NCBI GenBank assembly: GCA_964388785.1
Contig: CAYMBX010000009.1
Coordinates: 1-35,705 of the forward strand
Direction: 5' to 3'
DNA length: 35,705 nt
Source of the DNA: VGKU01 sp964388785
Lineage (GTDB): Bacteria; Patescibacteriota; Patescibacteriia; UBA9934; GWF2-40-263
The notes under the pieces are model-generated. The model was not told where the DNA came from. It did not search any database and was given only the letters and a program-made list of their open reading frames with translations. The first letter of the stretch is position 1. Each line of letters opens with the position of its first letter. A program made the position numbers and the translations under genes. This document shows positions 22,196 to 29,290 of the stretch, one piece after another.

Positions 22196-23164
22196 TTACC
22201 TCTGCAACCGTTTTCGAAACAGTTCTCCTGACTCGGTGACACCGATGATCCAAGTTCCTTCATCCAGAAACCAAAATTCTTTGATCAACAACCCTTCTAT
22301 CAGGGTTGTTTTGTTTGGTTCGCCTCGGCGATCCAATTCTTGAGCAAATATATCGCCACCGGAACCGAATATGGCCACGCGTCCGAGCGGATACCATGTC
22401 AGTCCGAAAATCGGTTGGCTTAATCGGGTAATGGTTTCGCGAATGTGCAACGACGGCGCGTAAACTTCAATGTCGAATCCGTCGCTAAATAACAATGCGT
22501 CCCCGGAAGGGGACCATGCCCATTGGTTCGCATCCGTGTTTAGCAAAATGGGCTGGGTTTTTTCCTCGGCGTTGACCAACACGATCCGTTCTCGAATGGT
22601 GTCGCGCAAAAGGACATAAGGTGCAGGAGCCAACTCCAGTTCATAGGTGCTCAGTGGTAAGTAGGCAATGATCGATGCGAGATTTTGTTCATCGATGCGT
22701 GAAAGGACAGAACGGTCTTGTGCGTTTTGGATGCGATATTGTTGTGTATTTGCAGTCCATTTTGTTGCATCAATCGGTTTTTTTGTCGCATCGTTCATTT
22801 CCACCCGCTCCGGATTTTGGGTTAAAAACAAAATGGCTTGACTGACAAATATTCCTTGTCGGCTGGAGACCTCAAGTGTTTTTTTCCAGGACGTGTACCC
22901 GTCTTTTCGGATGATCACTTCATGTGATCCGGGAATAATGTTGTCAATGACCGCCGGAGTTTTTTCTCGTTGCACGGATCCGTCAATCAACACGTCGGCT
23001 CCTTTGGGAACGGAATGCACATTGATGACTCCTGTCTGTACGATTTTTCCGCTCTCAAAGTGATAACGGTATCCAGCCGTAAATAAAACAACCAGCGGAG
23101 CACTGATAAAGAATCCGGCAGCGAAAACGAAAAAAAGAATATGGCGCCAGTAGCGGGTGAGCAT
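22196..23164 (-). CDS. PEGA-domain membrane-anchored protein with beta-propeller-like C-terminus
   Basis: The ATG at 23164 (322 aa, MLTRYWRHILFF) is preferred to the TTG at 23194. Residues 8-30 form a membrane helix. Residues about 42-110 are a PEGA domain (GVINVHSVPKGADVLIDG, then PGSHEVIIRKDGYTSWKKTL), a surface-layer-associated fold. The rest (NQWAWSPSGDALLFSDG, FGLTWYPLGRVAIFGSGGD) resembles TolB/WD-type propeller blades. It is probably anchored in the membrane and faces outward. It lies divergently from the S41 protease with about 50 nt between the starts, and tail-to-tail with rmlA. Its function is unknown. Confidence 0.78.
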   Translation of the reverse strand: MLTRYWRHILFFVFAAGFFISAPLVVLFTAGYRYHFESGKIVQTGVINVHSVPKGADVLIDGSVQREKTPAVIDNIIPGSHEVIIRKDGYTSWKKTLEVSSRQGIFVSQAILFLTQNPERVEMNDATKKPIDATKWTANTQQYRIQNAQDRSVLSRIDEQNLASIIAYLPLSTYELELAPAPYVLLRDTIRERIVLVNAEEKTQPILLNTDANQWAWSPSGDALLFSDGFDIEVYAPSLHIRETITRLSQPIFGLTWYPLGRVAIFGSGGDIFAQELDRRGEPNKTTLIEGLLIKEFWFLDEGTWIIGVTESGELFRKRLQR

Positions 23165-23178
23165 AGTGAAGTCTCTGC

Positions 23179-23208
23179 TCGACAGTTTACTCAAAAATCA
23201 TGTATCCT
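23179..23208 (+). promoter_or_regulatory. Promoter of the S41 protease gene
   Basis: TCGACA (23179-23184), an 18-nt spacer and TATCCT (23203-23208). The predicted transcript start is within 1-2 nt of the ATG at 23216, giving a leaderless or nearly leaderless mRNA. Confidence 0.55.
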
Positions 23209-23215
23209 ACCACTC

Positions 23216-24442
23216 ATGACCTGGCCGAAATCCGTTCCGAAAACATTCCCAATTCTCCTAAGCACATTGTTTCTTGTGCTTGCGTTTGTCGTCGGTTTTT
23301 TTGTGGGAGACGCGCGAGCGACGCGGAATTTGGTCCCCGAAGGGGAAGGGAAGGTGTTTGGCCAAGGAGAGGTACCGGCACATTTGGCCGAAGACGTGGA
23401 TTTCAAACAGTTTTGGGATGTCTGGAATTTTGTGAAGGAAGCATATCATCAGCAACCGGTTTCGGACAAAAATCTCTACTACGGTGCGCTGAAAGGAGTA
23501 CTTTCCGGACTCGGTGACCCTTACTCCGTTTATTTTGATCCGGAAGAAGCAGAGGAATTTGCTTCAAATCTTGAAGGATCATTTAGTGGAATTGGGGCGG
23601 AAATCGGCATTCGGGAAGAAAAACTTGTTGTGGTGGCGCCATTGCCCGAGTCTCCGGCTCAAAATGCCGGTCTGCTCCCGGGGGATTGGATTTTGGAGAT
23701 TGACGGGAAAGAGACAACGGGCATGAGTGTGGAAAAGGCTGTGACATTGATTCGAGGTGAAAAGGGAACGGAGGTTGTACTGACTATCAGTCGTGATGGG
23801 TTTGAGTCTGCGGAAGAAGTAAAGATCGTCCGCAATAAAATCGTAATTGATTCGGTGAAATGGAAATTGGACGAAGAGGGGATCATGCGTATCAGCATTA
23901 GCACGTTCAATCACGAAACCCCTGAACTGTTCTCGGATGCCATTCAGGAAATTTTGACGAGCGATGTGCAGGGGATCGTTCTGGATTTGAGAAGCAATCC
24001 GGGTGGATTGTTGACGACAGCCATTGACATTGCATCTGCGTGGGTTGGATACAAACCTGTGGTGATTGAGAAGACGAAAGATGATGCGCGAACGTTCAAT
24101 GGCGTCCTTGCCCCGCGTTTAGACGACATTCCAACGGTTGTGTTGGTGAACGGGGGGAGTGCGTCGGCTTCGGAAATTGTTTCGGGTGCGCTTCAAGATT
24201 ACGGCGAGGCTACTATTGTTGGTACACAGACGTTCGGAAAGGGCTCGGTTCAGGATTACCGTGAATTGGAAGACGGATCCGCCATTAAAATCACCACCGC
24301 CACGTGGTACACCCCGAAGGGGCGCAGCATCAATGAGACCGGGATTTCTCCGGACGTCGTGGTGGATTACACGGTCGAGCAATTTAAAGAAGGAGTTGAT
24401 CCACAGCTAGAGAAGGCGCTTGAGCTTCTTTTGAGTCCGTAG
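23216..24442 (+). CDS. Carboxy-terminal processing protease, S41 family (CtpA/Prc-like)
   Basis: The start at 23216 (408 aa, MTWPKSVPKTFP) follows a recognisable promoter; the upstream in-frame ATG is in the divergent gene. There is one N-terminal membrane helix (about residues 10-28), then an S41 cap region (FWDVWNFVKEAYHQ, LGDPYSVYFDP), a PDZ domain (FSGIGAEIG, LPGDWILEIDG) and the protease core. The catalytic dyad lies in GGSASASEI (residues about 313-321) and Lys342 (TFGKGSVQ). LDLRSNPGGLL is the other conserved block. These enzymes cleave the C-termini of envelope proteins outside the cytoplasmic membrane. Length is normal. A Nudix gene begins 5 nt after its stop. Confidence 0.95.
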   Translation: MTWPKSVPKTFPILLSTLFLVLAFVVGFFVGDARATRNLVPEGEGKVFGQGEVPAHLAEDVDFKQFWDVWNFVKEAYHQQPVSDKNLYYGALKGVLSGLGDPYSVYFDPEEAEEFASNLEGSFSGIGAEIGIREEKLVVVAPLPESPAQNAGLLPGDWILEIDGKETTGMSVEKAVTLIRGEKGTEVVLTISRDGFESAEEVKIVRNKIVIDSVKWKLDEEGIMRISISTFNHETPELFSDAIQEILTSDVQGIVLDLRSNPGGLLTTAIDIASAWVGYKPVVIEKTKDDARTFNGVLAPRLDDIPTVVLVNGGSASASEIVSGALQDYGEATIVGTQTFGKGSVQDYRELEDGSAIKITTATWYTPKGRSINETGISPDVVVDYTVEQFKEGVDPQLEKALELLLSP

Positions 24443-24447
24443 AGCAT

Positions 24448-24921
24448 ATGGTGACGAAAGCGCAGAAACAAAAAAAAGAACCCGTCGAGCGCGAGTTGTC
24501 GGCCGGCGGGATTGTGTTTCGTCGAAAAGGGAACCGTATCTGGATCGCCATGATGCAAGATCCTTATGGGAAATGGACGTTTCCCAAAGGACATGTGGAA
24601 GAGGGGGAGGAACTCGAAGAGGCGGCCGCTCGGGAAACACTTGAAGAACTGGGTCTGGAGCAAATTCGGTTACTCGAATCTCTTGGAAAAATCGACATCT
24701 GGTTTCGAGATCGATATCAAAAGAAGGGAAAATTGATTCACAAAGACATTCATTATTTTTTGTTTGAAACTCCCTCAAACGCCACGCTCCATCCGGATCC
24801 CGAAGAACATGCGCTTGCCGCAAAGTGGGTTTCCATCACCCATCTTCTCAAAGAGTCCAGCTATCCGGATATGATCCCTGTGCTCGATCGTGCCGTTGAG
24901 TTTTTGAAGCGATTGCGTTAA
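24448..24921 (+). CDS. Nudix hydrolase, Ap4A/NTP pyrophosphohydrolase-like
   Basis: A 157-aa protein with SAGGIVFR at residues 18-25 and a complete Nudix box at residues 48-70: GHVEEGEELEEAAARET, then LEELGL. The KWTFPKGHVEEGE phrase is typical of diadenosine tetraphosphate hydrolases and similar housecleaning Nudix enzymes. It is cytosolic. It is encoded between the S41 protease and riboflavin kinase genes with gaps of only 5 and 11 nt, so it is probably in one operon with them. The exact substrate cannot be told from the sequence. Confidence 0.9.
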   Translation: MVTKAQKQKKEPVERELSAGGIVFRRKGNRIWIAMMQDPYGKWTFPKGHVEEGEELEEAAARETLEELGLEQIRLLESLGKIDIWFRDRYQKKGKLIHKDIHYFLFETPSNATLHPDPEEHALAAKWVSITHLLKESSYPDMIPVLDRAVEFLKRLR

Positions 24922-24932
24922 AAAGGAATCGT

Positions 24933-25316
24933 ATGAAGTTTTTGATGTTTGACGGCAGGGTTGAAAAAGGCGAAGGGATGGCGTCTCAGCTGGGCTGCCC
25001 CACCGCCAATATCGCCGTAGAACAAGGGGCGATTATTCCGGCTCTGGGTGTTTATGTGGGGGAAGCAGAAGTGGATGGCACTCGCTATCCCTCGTTGATA
25101 TGTATTAATGACGGCCGCACCGGATATAATCTGAAAATGGAAGTCCATCTTTTGGATCAGTCCAACATCGATCTGACGGGAAAGCATCTTCAGGTCATTT
25201 TGTTTCAAAAATTGAGAGATCTGGTTCCATTTCCGGGGAACGAAGAGATGGCCCAGATGATCGCAGGGGATTTGACAAACGCGAAACAATGGTTTGCCAG
25301 ATCTTCACATATTTAG
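24933..25316 (+). CDS. Stand-alone riboflavin kinase domain protein
   Basis: A 127-aa protein matching only the C-terminal flavokinase half of bifunctional RibF: GRVEKGEGMASQLGCPTANI (substrate/ATP loop with the PTAN motif), then LGVYVGEAEVDG, YPSLICIND and MEVHLLD with the catalytic Glu. RibF normally has an additional FMN adenylyltransferase domain at the N-terminus, which is absent here; the gene has its own ribosome-binding site (AAAGGA), so this is not a fragment. It would convert riboflavin to FMN. FAD would need another enzyme or uptake. A FAD-type oxidoreductase is encoded at 31875. Confidence 0.85.
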   Translation: MKFLMFDGRVEKGEGMASQLGCPTANIAVEQGAIIPALGVYVGEAEVDGTRYPSLICINDGRTGYNLKMEVHLLDQSNIDLTGKHLQVILFQKLRDLVPFPGNEEMAQMIAGDLTNAKQWFARSSHI

Positions 25317-25332
25317 GGCCTTATGCTAAAAT
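25304..25332 (+). promoter_or_regulatory. Promoter upstream of the HU gene
   Basis: TTCACA (25304-25309), a 17-nt spacer ending TGC and TAAAAT (25327-25332), an extended -10. Transcription would start near 25339, giving a 148-nt leader that contains the palindromic element at 25353-25474. Confidence 0.65.
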
Positions 25333-25352
25333 AGCCCAGTAAAATTTAATAT

Positions 25353-25474
25353 AGGACTTTCGCAGTTGGCGCATTTCGGGCTTGCGGGTCCCGTCAGTCG
25401 CTTCACGGTAGCGCTGCTACAGCTCAGCGATCTGACACCCGTGCGCCCAAACTGCATTCAATTACGAAAGTCCT
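25353..25474. repeat. 122-bp imperfect palindrome (MITE-like element or structured leader) before HU
   Basis: The ends are perfect 10-bp inverted repeats, AGGACTTTCG (25353-25362) and CGAAAGTCCT (25465-25474). Inside them CAGTT-GG-CGCA pairs with TGCGCC-C-AAACTG, then GGGT with ACCC, then GTCAG-TCGC with GCGA-T-CTGAC, and the tip is a GTAGC/GCTAC hairpin. The whole can fold into one long rod. The terminal sequence resembles AGGACTTACG-type ends of small IS-derived elements known from cyanobacteria (from memory). No clear target duplication is visible. It lies between a strong promoter and the HU start codon. Confidence 0.6.
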
Positions 25475-25486
25475 GATATAACACCT

Positions 25487-25768
25487 ATGGCCAAGATGAC
25501 AAAGAGCCAATTCATGACCACGTTTTCGGAGATGTTGGGAGTTTCCAAGAAAGAAGCTTCCGAGGGATGGGATAAGTTCGTTGAGATGGCATACCGCGAG
25601 GTGAAGTCTCACGGAGAATTTAATCTTCCAGGCCTTGGAAAGTTGGTGAAGAAACAGCGTGCTGCACGCACGGGTCGCAATCCGCTTACCGGAGAAAGCA
25701 TCAGCATTCCGGCAAAAACCGTGGTGAAATTCCGTGTTGCCAAGCAAGCAAAGGACGCGGTGCTCTAA
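25487..25768 (+). CDS. HU-family DNA-binding protein
   Basis: A 93-aa protein with the HU fold: N-terminal helices (TKSQFMTTFSEMLGVSKKEA), the dimer strand GEFNLPGLGKLVKKQ, and the DNA-wrapping arm RAARTGRNPLTGESISIPAK containing the intercalating RNP motif region, followed by VVKFRVAKQAKDAV. HU packs and bends DNA as a dimer in the nucleoid. ATG codons at 25487 and 25496 are both possible starts; neither has a Shine-Dalgarno sequence. A second TATAAC box lies only 4 nt before the first ATG. The gene ends just before a large hairpin terminator. Confidence 0.95.
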   Translation: MAKMTKSQFMTTFSEMLGVSKKEASEGWDKFVEMAYREVKSHGEFNLPGLGKLVKKQRAARTGRNPLTGESISIPAKTVVKFRVAKQAKDAVL

Positions 25769-25785
25769 AAAGATTCCATGAGATT

Positions 25786-25856
25786 GCCGTGATGGTCATG
25801 CCTCCGGGCCAAAGGACTTTGCCTTTGTTGCCTTCGGCACGACCATCACGGCTTTT
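25786..25856 (+). terminator. Large branched terminator hairpin or small RNA after HU
   Basis: A perfect 12-bp outer stem (GCCGTGATGGTC, 25786-25797, with GACCATCACGGC, 25841-25852) is followed by TTTT. The 43-nt interior can form three small hairpins: GCC-TCCG-GGC, CAAAGG/CCTTTG and TGCC-TTC-GGCA, giving a cloverleaf-like four-way junction. This is more elaborate than a normal terminator. Confidence 0.7.
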
Positions 25857-25891
25857 GTGTATCTTTATCTCGCTAGAACAAAAAAAGAAAG

Positions 25892-26989
25892 ATGGACAAG
25901 AATCAGAAAAAAGCGATCCTTATCGATCTCATTCATCCGCGCATGCTCAAGGAACATGCGCTCGATCGGATGGTCGAGCTTGAAGAACTCGTCAATACCT
26001 ACGGGGGGATTGTGATTGTCAAACAGTGGCAAAAACGATTTGCGCCACATCCAAAGACGTACATTGGCACCGGCAAAGTGTTACAACTCGCGGAAGAAGC
26101 CAAAGCGTTGGGGGCGAGTTTGCTTATCATCAATGCGCAACTCAAGCCAAGACAGATTTACGAAATTTCAGAGACGCTTCGAAAATATCGGGTGGAGGTG
26201 TGGGATCGGATTGATTTGATCCTGAAAATTTTTGCAAAGCACGCAAAAACAACCGAGGCGAAGCTCGAGATCGAACTCGCAAGCGTCCGACATATGGGGC
26301 CGCGTATTTTCGGCATGGGAATGGAGCTCTCACGGCAAGCGGGAGGGATTGGGACGGTCGGTATCGGAGAAACGAATATTGAACGCATGAAGCGGCACCT
26401 GAAGGAGAAAGAGCGCAGGATAAAGGAAAAGTTAGAGAAATATCAGCGAGGTCGTGAGCTTCAGCGGGCATCCCGTCGTCGAAATTCGTTAAAAACCGTT
26501 GCGATCGTCGGATACACGAATGCGGGAAAAACCACCCTGCTCAATGCGCTGACCGGCCGTCACGAGTATGCGGCCAACGAACTGTTCGCGACGCTCGATA
26601 CCCGTGTCGGACAACTGTTTTTCCCGACGACCAACCGCATCCTTCTTGTTTCGGATACGATTGGTTTTATCAAACAATTACCACCCGAGTTGCTCAACGC
26701 ATTTTCTTCGACCCTTTCTGAAGCGGTTGACGCGGATTTACTTATTCAAGTGGCCGATGCTTCAGACAGACATCTTTTTCAACACCTCCGGGTGGTTGAG
26801 GAGATTTTGACTCGACTTGGCGTTCAGCGAACGCCGCGCTTGCTTGTGATGAATAAACAGGACCGGGTGAATGCTGCGCGGAGGCAAAAAATCAACGAGC
26901 AGATTGAGGAGCGTTCGCCTCTCTGGATTTCTGCTGAAAAAAAAGAAGGCCTCGATCGGTTGATCGAGGCTCTTGAGTCTGCGTTGTAG
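25892..26989 (+). CDS. hflX: Ribosome-associated GTPase HflX
   Basis: A 365-aa protein with the HflX N-terminal domain (YIGTGKVLQLAEEAKALGA, then NAQLKPRQ), the family signature MELSRQAGGIGT followed by GIGET, a coiled-coil linker rich in Lys/Glu (about residues 170-200) and a GTPase domain: G1 GYTNAGKTT (about 206-214), G3 DTIGF, G4 NKQD. HflX binds and splits ribosomes under stress. The P-loop Ser is Thr here, a conservative change. The usual C-terminal extension is short. It is convergent with rpmB, with only 1 nt between the stop codons. Confidence 0.95.
   Translation: MDKNQKKAILIDLIHPRMLKEHALDRMVELEELVNTYGGIVIVKQWQKRFAPHPKTYIGTGKVLQLAEEAKALGASLLIINAQLKPRQIYEISETLRKYRVEVWDRIDLILKIFAKHAKTTEAKLEIELASVRHMGPRIFGMGMELSRQAGGIGTVGIGETNIERMKRHLKEKERRIKEKLEKYQRGRELQRASRRRNSLKTVAIVGYTNAGKTTLLNALTGRHEYAANELFATLDTRVGQLFFPTTNRILLVSDTIGFIKQLPPELLNAFSSTLSEAVDADLLIQVADASDRHLFQHLRVVEEILTRLGVQRTPRLLVMNKQDRVNAARRQKINEQIEERSPLWISAEKKEGLDRLIEALESAL
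26936..26970 (-). terminator. Terminator of rpmB embedded in the hflX 3' end
   Basis: A perfect 9-bp stem GCCTCGATC/GATCGAGGC (26949-26970) with a 4-nt loop. On the reverse strand it is followed by CTTC and eight Ts. It lies inside the last codons of hflX, about 20 nt past the rpmB stop, so one sequence serves as coding region and terminator. Confidence 0.7.
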
Positions 26990-26990
26990 C

Positions 26991-27230
26991 TTACTCAAGT
27001 TCTTTTTTCAATTTCGAAAGGTCGTAGGTTTTTCCCTCGCGATCCCATTTTTTGAGTGTGCGAAGACCACGATTGGAAATCGTGACCGTGACCATTCTTC
27101 CGGTTGCCGGATTGAGCAGACGTCGGGTTTGCAAATTCGCGTGCAATTTGCGCTTAACGCGTCGGTGCGAATGCGAGACAAGCATGCCCGTGACGGTCTT
27201 CTTTCCGGTGACAATGCAGGATTTGGACAT
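26991..27230 (-). CDS. rpmB: Ribosomal protein L28
   Basis: The ATG at 27230 (79 aa) begins MSKSCIVTGKKTVTG, the classic L28 opening; the longer reverse frame upstream is non-coding. HSHRRVKRKLHANLQ and the LRTLKKWDREGKTYDL end match the family. A small basic protein of the large ribosomal subunit. The usual paired cysteines near the N-terminus are reduced to one (Cys5). No Shine-Dalgarno sequence; a strong promoter ends 10 nt before the ATG. Confidence 0.95.
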   Translation of the reverse strand: MSKSCIVTGKKTVTGMLVSHSHRRVKRKLHANLQTRRLLNPATGRMVTVTISNRGLRTLKKWDREGKTYDLSKLKKELE

Positions 27231-27240
27231 ATGCACAGGG

Positions 27241-27269
27241 AGTATAAATAAAACCTCCCATTTTGTCCA
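27241..27269 (-). promoter_or_regulatory. Promoter of rpmB
   Basis: On the reverse strand TGGACA (27269-27264), exactly 17 nt, then TATACT (27246-27241). The -10 ends 10 nt from the ATG at 27230, predicting a leader of only about 3-4 nt. Confidence 0.75.
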
Positions 27270-27304
27270 GTCCCCAGGAGGGATATCCGTCTTTTTGATC
27301 GATA

Positions 27305-27313
27305 TGCTAAAAT
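27305..27313 (+). promoter_or_regulatory. Extended -10 promoter of the LOG-family gene
   Basis: TG-C-TAAAAT, 12 nt before the ATG at 27326, identical in form to the HU promoter -10. No convincing -35 is seen. Confidence 0.5.
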
Positions 27314-27325
27314 GCGGATACGCAT

Positions 27326-28060
27326 ATGCCCAAGAAACAACCAACGGACACTGAATTCGTGAACGGAAACTATTGTCGCATTCCGCTCACGGTGGAAGAA
27401 TCACGGACCCAATCCGAACCGACGGATATCCATCAGCTCTCCTGGCGAATTTTCCGCATCATGGCGGAATTTGTGGCCGGCTTTCAGTTGCTTTCCGAGA
27501 CCTCGCGAGAAGTGACGTTTTGGGGGGGGACCCAAATTAAACGGGGAAGCCATTGGTACAACGTGGCGGAGCAACTTGGAGAACTGGTCGCGAAGAACGG
27601 TTTTACCGTCATCACGGGGGGAGGGCCTGGGATTATGGAAGCCGCCAACAAAGGCGCAAAGCAAGGGAAAGGTGTCTCCGTCGGGTTTAACATTCAACTT
27701 CCCAAAGAGCAAAGTTTGAATCGATATGTGAATCGCGGGTACGCATTTCATTACTTTTTTTCACGCAAGGTGATGATGGCTGCTTCCGCACAGGCCTATG
27801 TCTTTTTTCCGGGCGGATTTGGAACCATGGACGAGTTTTTTGAAATCGTGACACTGATTCAAACGGGGAAAATGCAGAAGACACCCGTTATTTGCATGGG
27901 GAAAGAGTACTGGAATGGGCTGTTTCAGTGGATCAAAAAAGTTCAGCGCGACACGTTCGGAACGGTGCATCAGAAAGATATTGACCTCATTGAAATTGTA
28001 GATACGGTGGAAGAAGCCTACCAAATTATCGCCAAGTCTGAAGAACGGTTGTTTTTCTAG
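27326..28060 (+). CDS. LOG-family (TIGR00730-like) nucleotide monophosphate phosphoribohydrolase-like protein
   Basis: A 244-aa Rossmann-like protein. Motifs: TGGGPGIMEAANKGA (about residues 95-110) and FFPGGFGTMDEFFE (about 157-170), the PGGxGTxxE signature of LOG/YgdH/RdgB-type 5'-monophosphate phosphoribohydrolases, with the catalytic Glu in the last part; Arg and Glu in FSRKVMM fit the substrate pocket. Such proteins release a base from AMP or GMP derivatives, and cytokinin-activating enzymes belong here. The N-terminal 75 residues are an extension. It may lead the operon that runs through 33290. Confidence 0.88.
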   Translation: MPKKQPTDTEFVNGNYCRIPLTVEESRTQSEPTDIHQLSWRIFRIMAEFVAGFQLLSETSREVTFWGGTQIKRGSHWYNVAEQLGELVAKNGFTVITGGGPGIMEAANKGAKQGKGVSVGFNIQLPKEQSLNRYVNRGYAFHYFFSRKVMMAASAQAYVFFPGGFGTMDEFFEIVTLIQTGKMQKTPVICMGKEYWNGLFQWIKKVQRDTFGTVHQKDIDLIEIVDTVEEAYQIIAKSEERLFF

Positions 28061-28066
28061 TTTCGT

Positions 28067-29290
28067 ATGCCGAACCACTCGCACAAGAATAATGGGAAGG
28101 TGGAAGCATATGTCATTGACGTGAACATGGGCTACGGCCATTCGCGTGCGGCGTATGCTCTGAAAGATCTTGCCGGCGGCCACGTGCTTTCGGCGAATGA
28201 TTATAAAGGCATCCCTGCGGAGGATCGCAAACTGTGGCGNNNNNNNNNNNNNNNNNNNNNNNNNNNNNNNNNNNNNNNNNNNNNNNNNNNNNNNNNNNNN
28301 NNNNNNNNNNNNNNNNNNNNNNNNNNNNNNNNNNNNNNNACGTTTTTCGTTCCCGCGTTTTTTGCGGATTATTATGATTATCCTGGGGACATTTGGTGTG
28401 TCACCACCGACGCAGACATTTCTCGTTCCTGGGTTCCGCTTGATCCGCACCAAAGCCGTATTAAATATTTTGCGAGCAACGGACGCGTGGTGGAACGATT
28501 GAAACTGTACGGCGTCCGTGCAGAGAATATTTATTTGACAGGATTTCCGTTACCGAAAGAATTGGTGGGGGGTGCGTCCATTGCGATTCTGAAAAATTTG
28601 CTCGCAGAACGGTTGTGCAATCTTGATCCTCAAGGAATTTTTGCGAATCGGTATTCACGTACGCTGCGGGCGGAACTCGGGCCTTCCCGATGTCAGCTGA
28701 ATGCCTCACAACATCCGTTGACATTGACCTATAGCGTTGGCGGGGCCGGCGCGCAGCGGCAACTGGGAACCGTCATTTTGAGAAGTTTGCGCGGAAAAAT
28801 CGCTCAGCATCAAATTCGTCTGAATCTGGTTGCGGGAATCAGAAAAGACGCCGCGCGTTTTTACCGTCAAGCCGTCGTGGATGCGGGCCTGAAAAAAGAA
28901 TTGGGTTCATGGGTTCAGGTTCCGGAATTCGATTCGCGCGAAGCCTATTTTTCTGGGTTCAACGAAATTTTGAAAACGACTGATATTCTCTGGACGAAGC
29001 CAAGCGAGCTTTCGTTTTATTGCGGACTCGGTATTGCCATCATCATGGCGCCGCCGATCGGTTCACAAGAGGAATTTAACCGCATTTGGTTGGATTACGT
29101 CGGGGGAGGAGTTCCGCAAAATGATCCGCGGTTTACGGACGAGTGGTTATTTGATTGGATTGCTTCCGGTGGGGTGGCGCGCATGGCATGGAACGGGTTC
29201 ATTGAGGCGCCAACACATGGAACGTACCGCATAGAAGATATTGTTCTTGGGAGGAAAAGTGAAATTCACCCACTTCCGCTTATTGTATGA
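28067..29290 (+). CDS. GT-B glycosyltransferase-like protein, MGDG synthase/MurG-type (contains assembly gap)
   Basis: The nominal length is 407 aa with 33 unknown residues from a 100-N run (28240-28339). The N-terminus VIDVNMGYGHSRAAYAL resembles the GxGHxxxA loop of MGDG synthase/MurG-family GT-B enzymes, and DIWCVTTDADISRSWVP, then IKYFASN and LTGFPLPKEL match the following part of the N-domain. The C-terminal domain has TYSVGGAGAQ and TKPSELSFYCGLGIAIIMAPP, like the nucleotide-sugar pocket of that family. It probably transfers a sugar to a membrane lipid. The frame is in phase across the nominal gap, but the real gap length is unknown. Its stop overlaps the next gene (ATGA). Confidence 0.7.
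   Translation: MPNHSHKNNGKVEAYVIDVNMGYGHSRAAYALKDLAGGHVLSANDYKGIPAEDRKLWXXXXXXXXXXXXXXXXXXXXXXXXXXXXXXXXXXTFFVPAFFADYYDYPGDIWCVTTDADISRSWVPLDPHQSRIKYFASNGRVVERLKLYGVRAENIYLTGFPLPKELVGGASIAILKNLLAERLCNLDPQGIFANRYSRTLRAELGPSRCQLNASQHPLTLTYSVGGAGAQRQLGTVILRSLRGKIAQHQIRLNLVAGIRKDAARFYRQAVVDAGLKKELGSWVQVPEFDSREAYFSGFNEILKTTDILWTKPSELSFYCGLGIAIIMAPPIGSQEEFNRIWLDYVGGGVPQNDPRFTDEWLFDWIASGGVARMAWNGFIEAPTHGTYRIEDIVLGRKSEIHPLPLIV
28240..28339. other. Assembly gap of 100 N (real gap)
   Basis: Exactly 100 Ns. Unlike the first gap, the flanks share no sequence, so some coding sequence is truly missing. Confidence 0.95.

Noticed and set aside
26949..26970. Forward-strand terminator for hflX
   Set aside because: On the forward strand the hairpin lies inside the coding region and is not followed by a U-tract. 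On the reverse strand a T8 run follows, so it serves rpmB.
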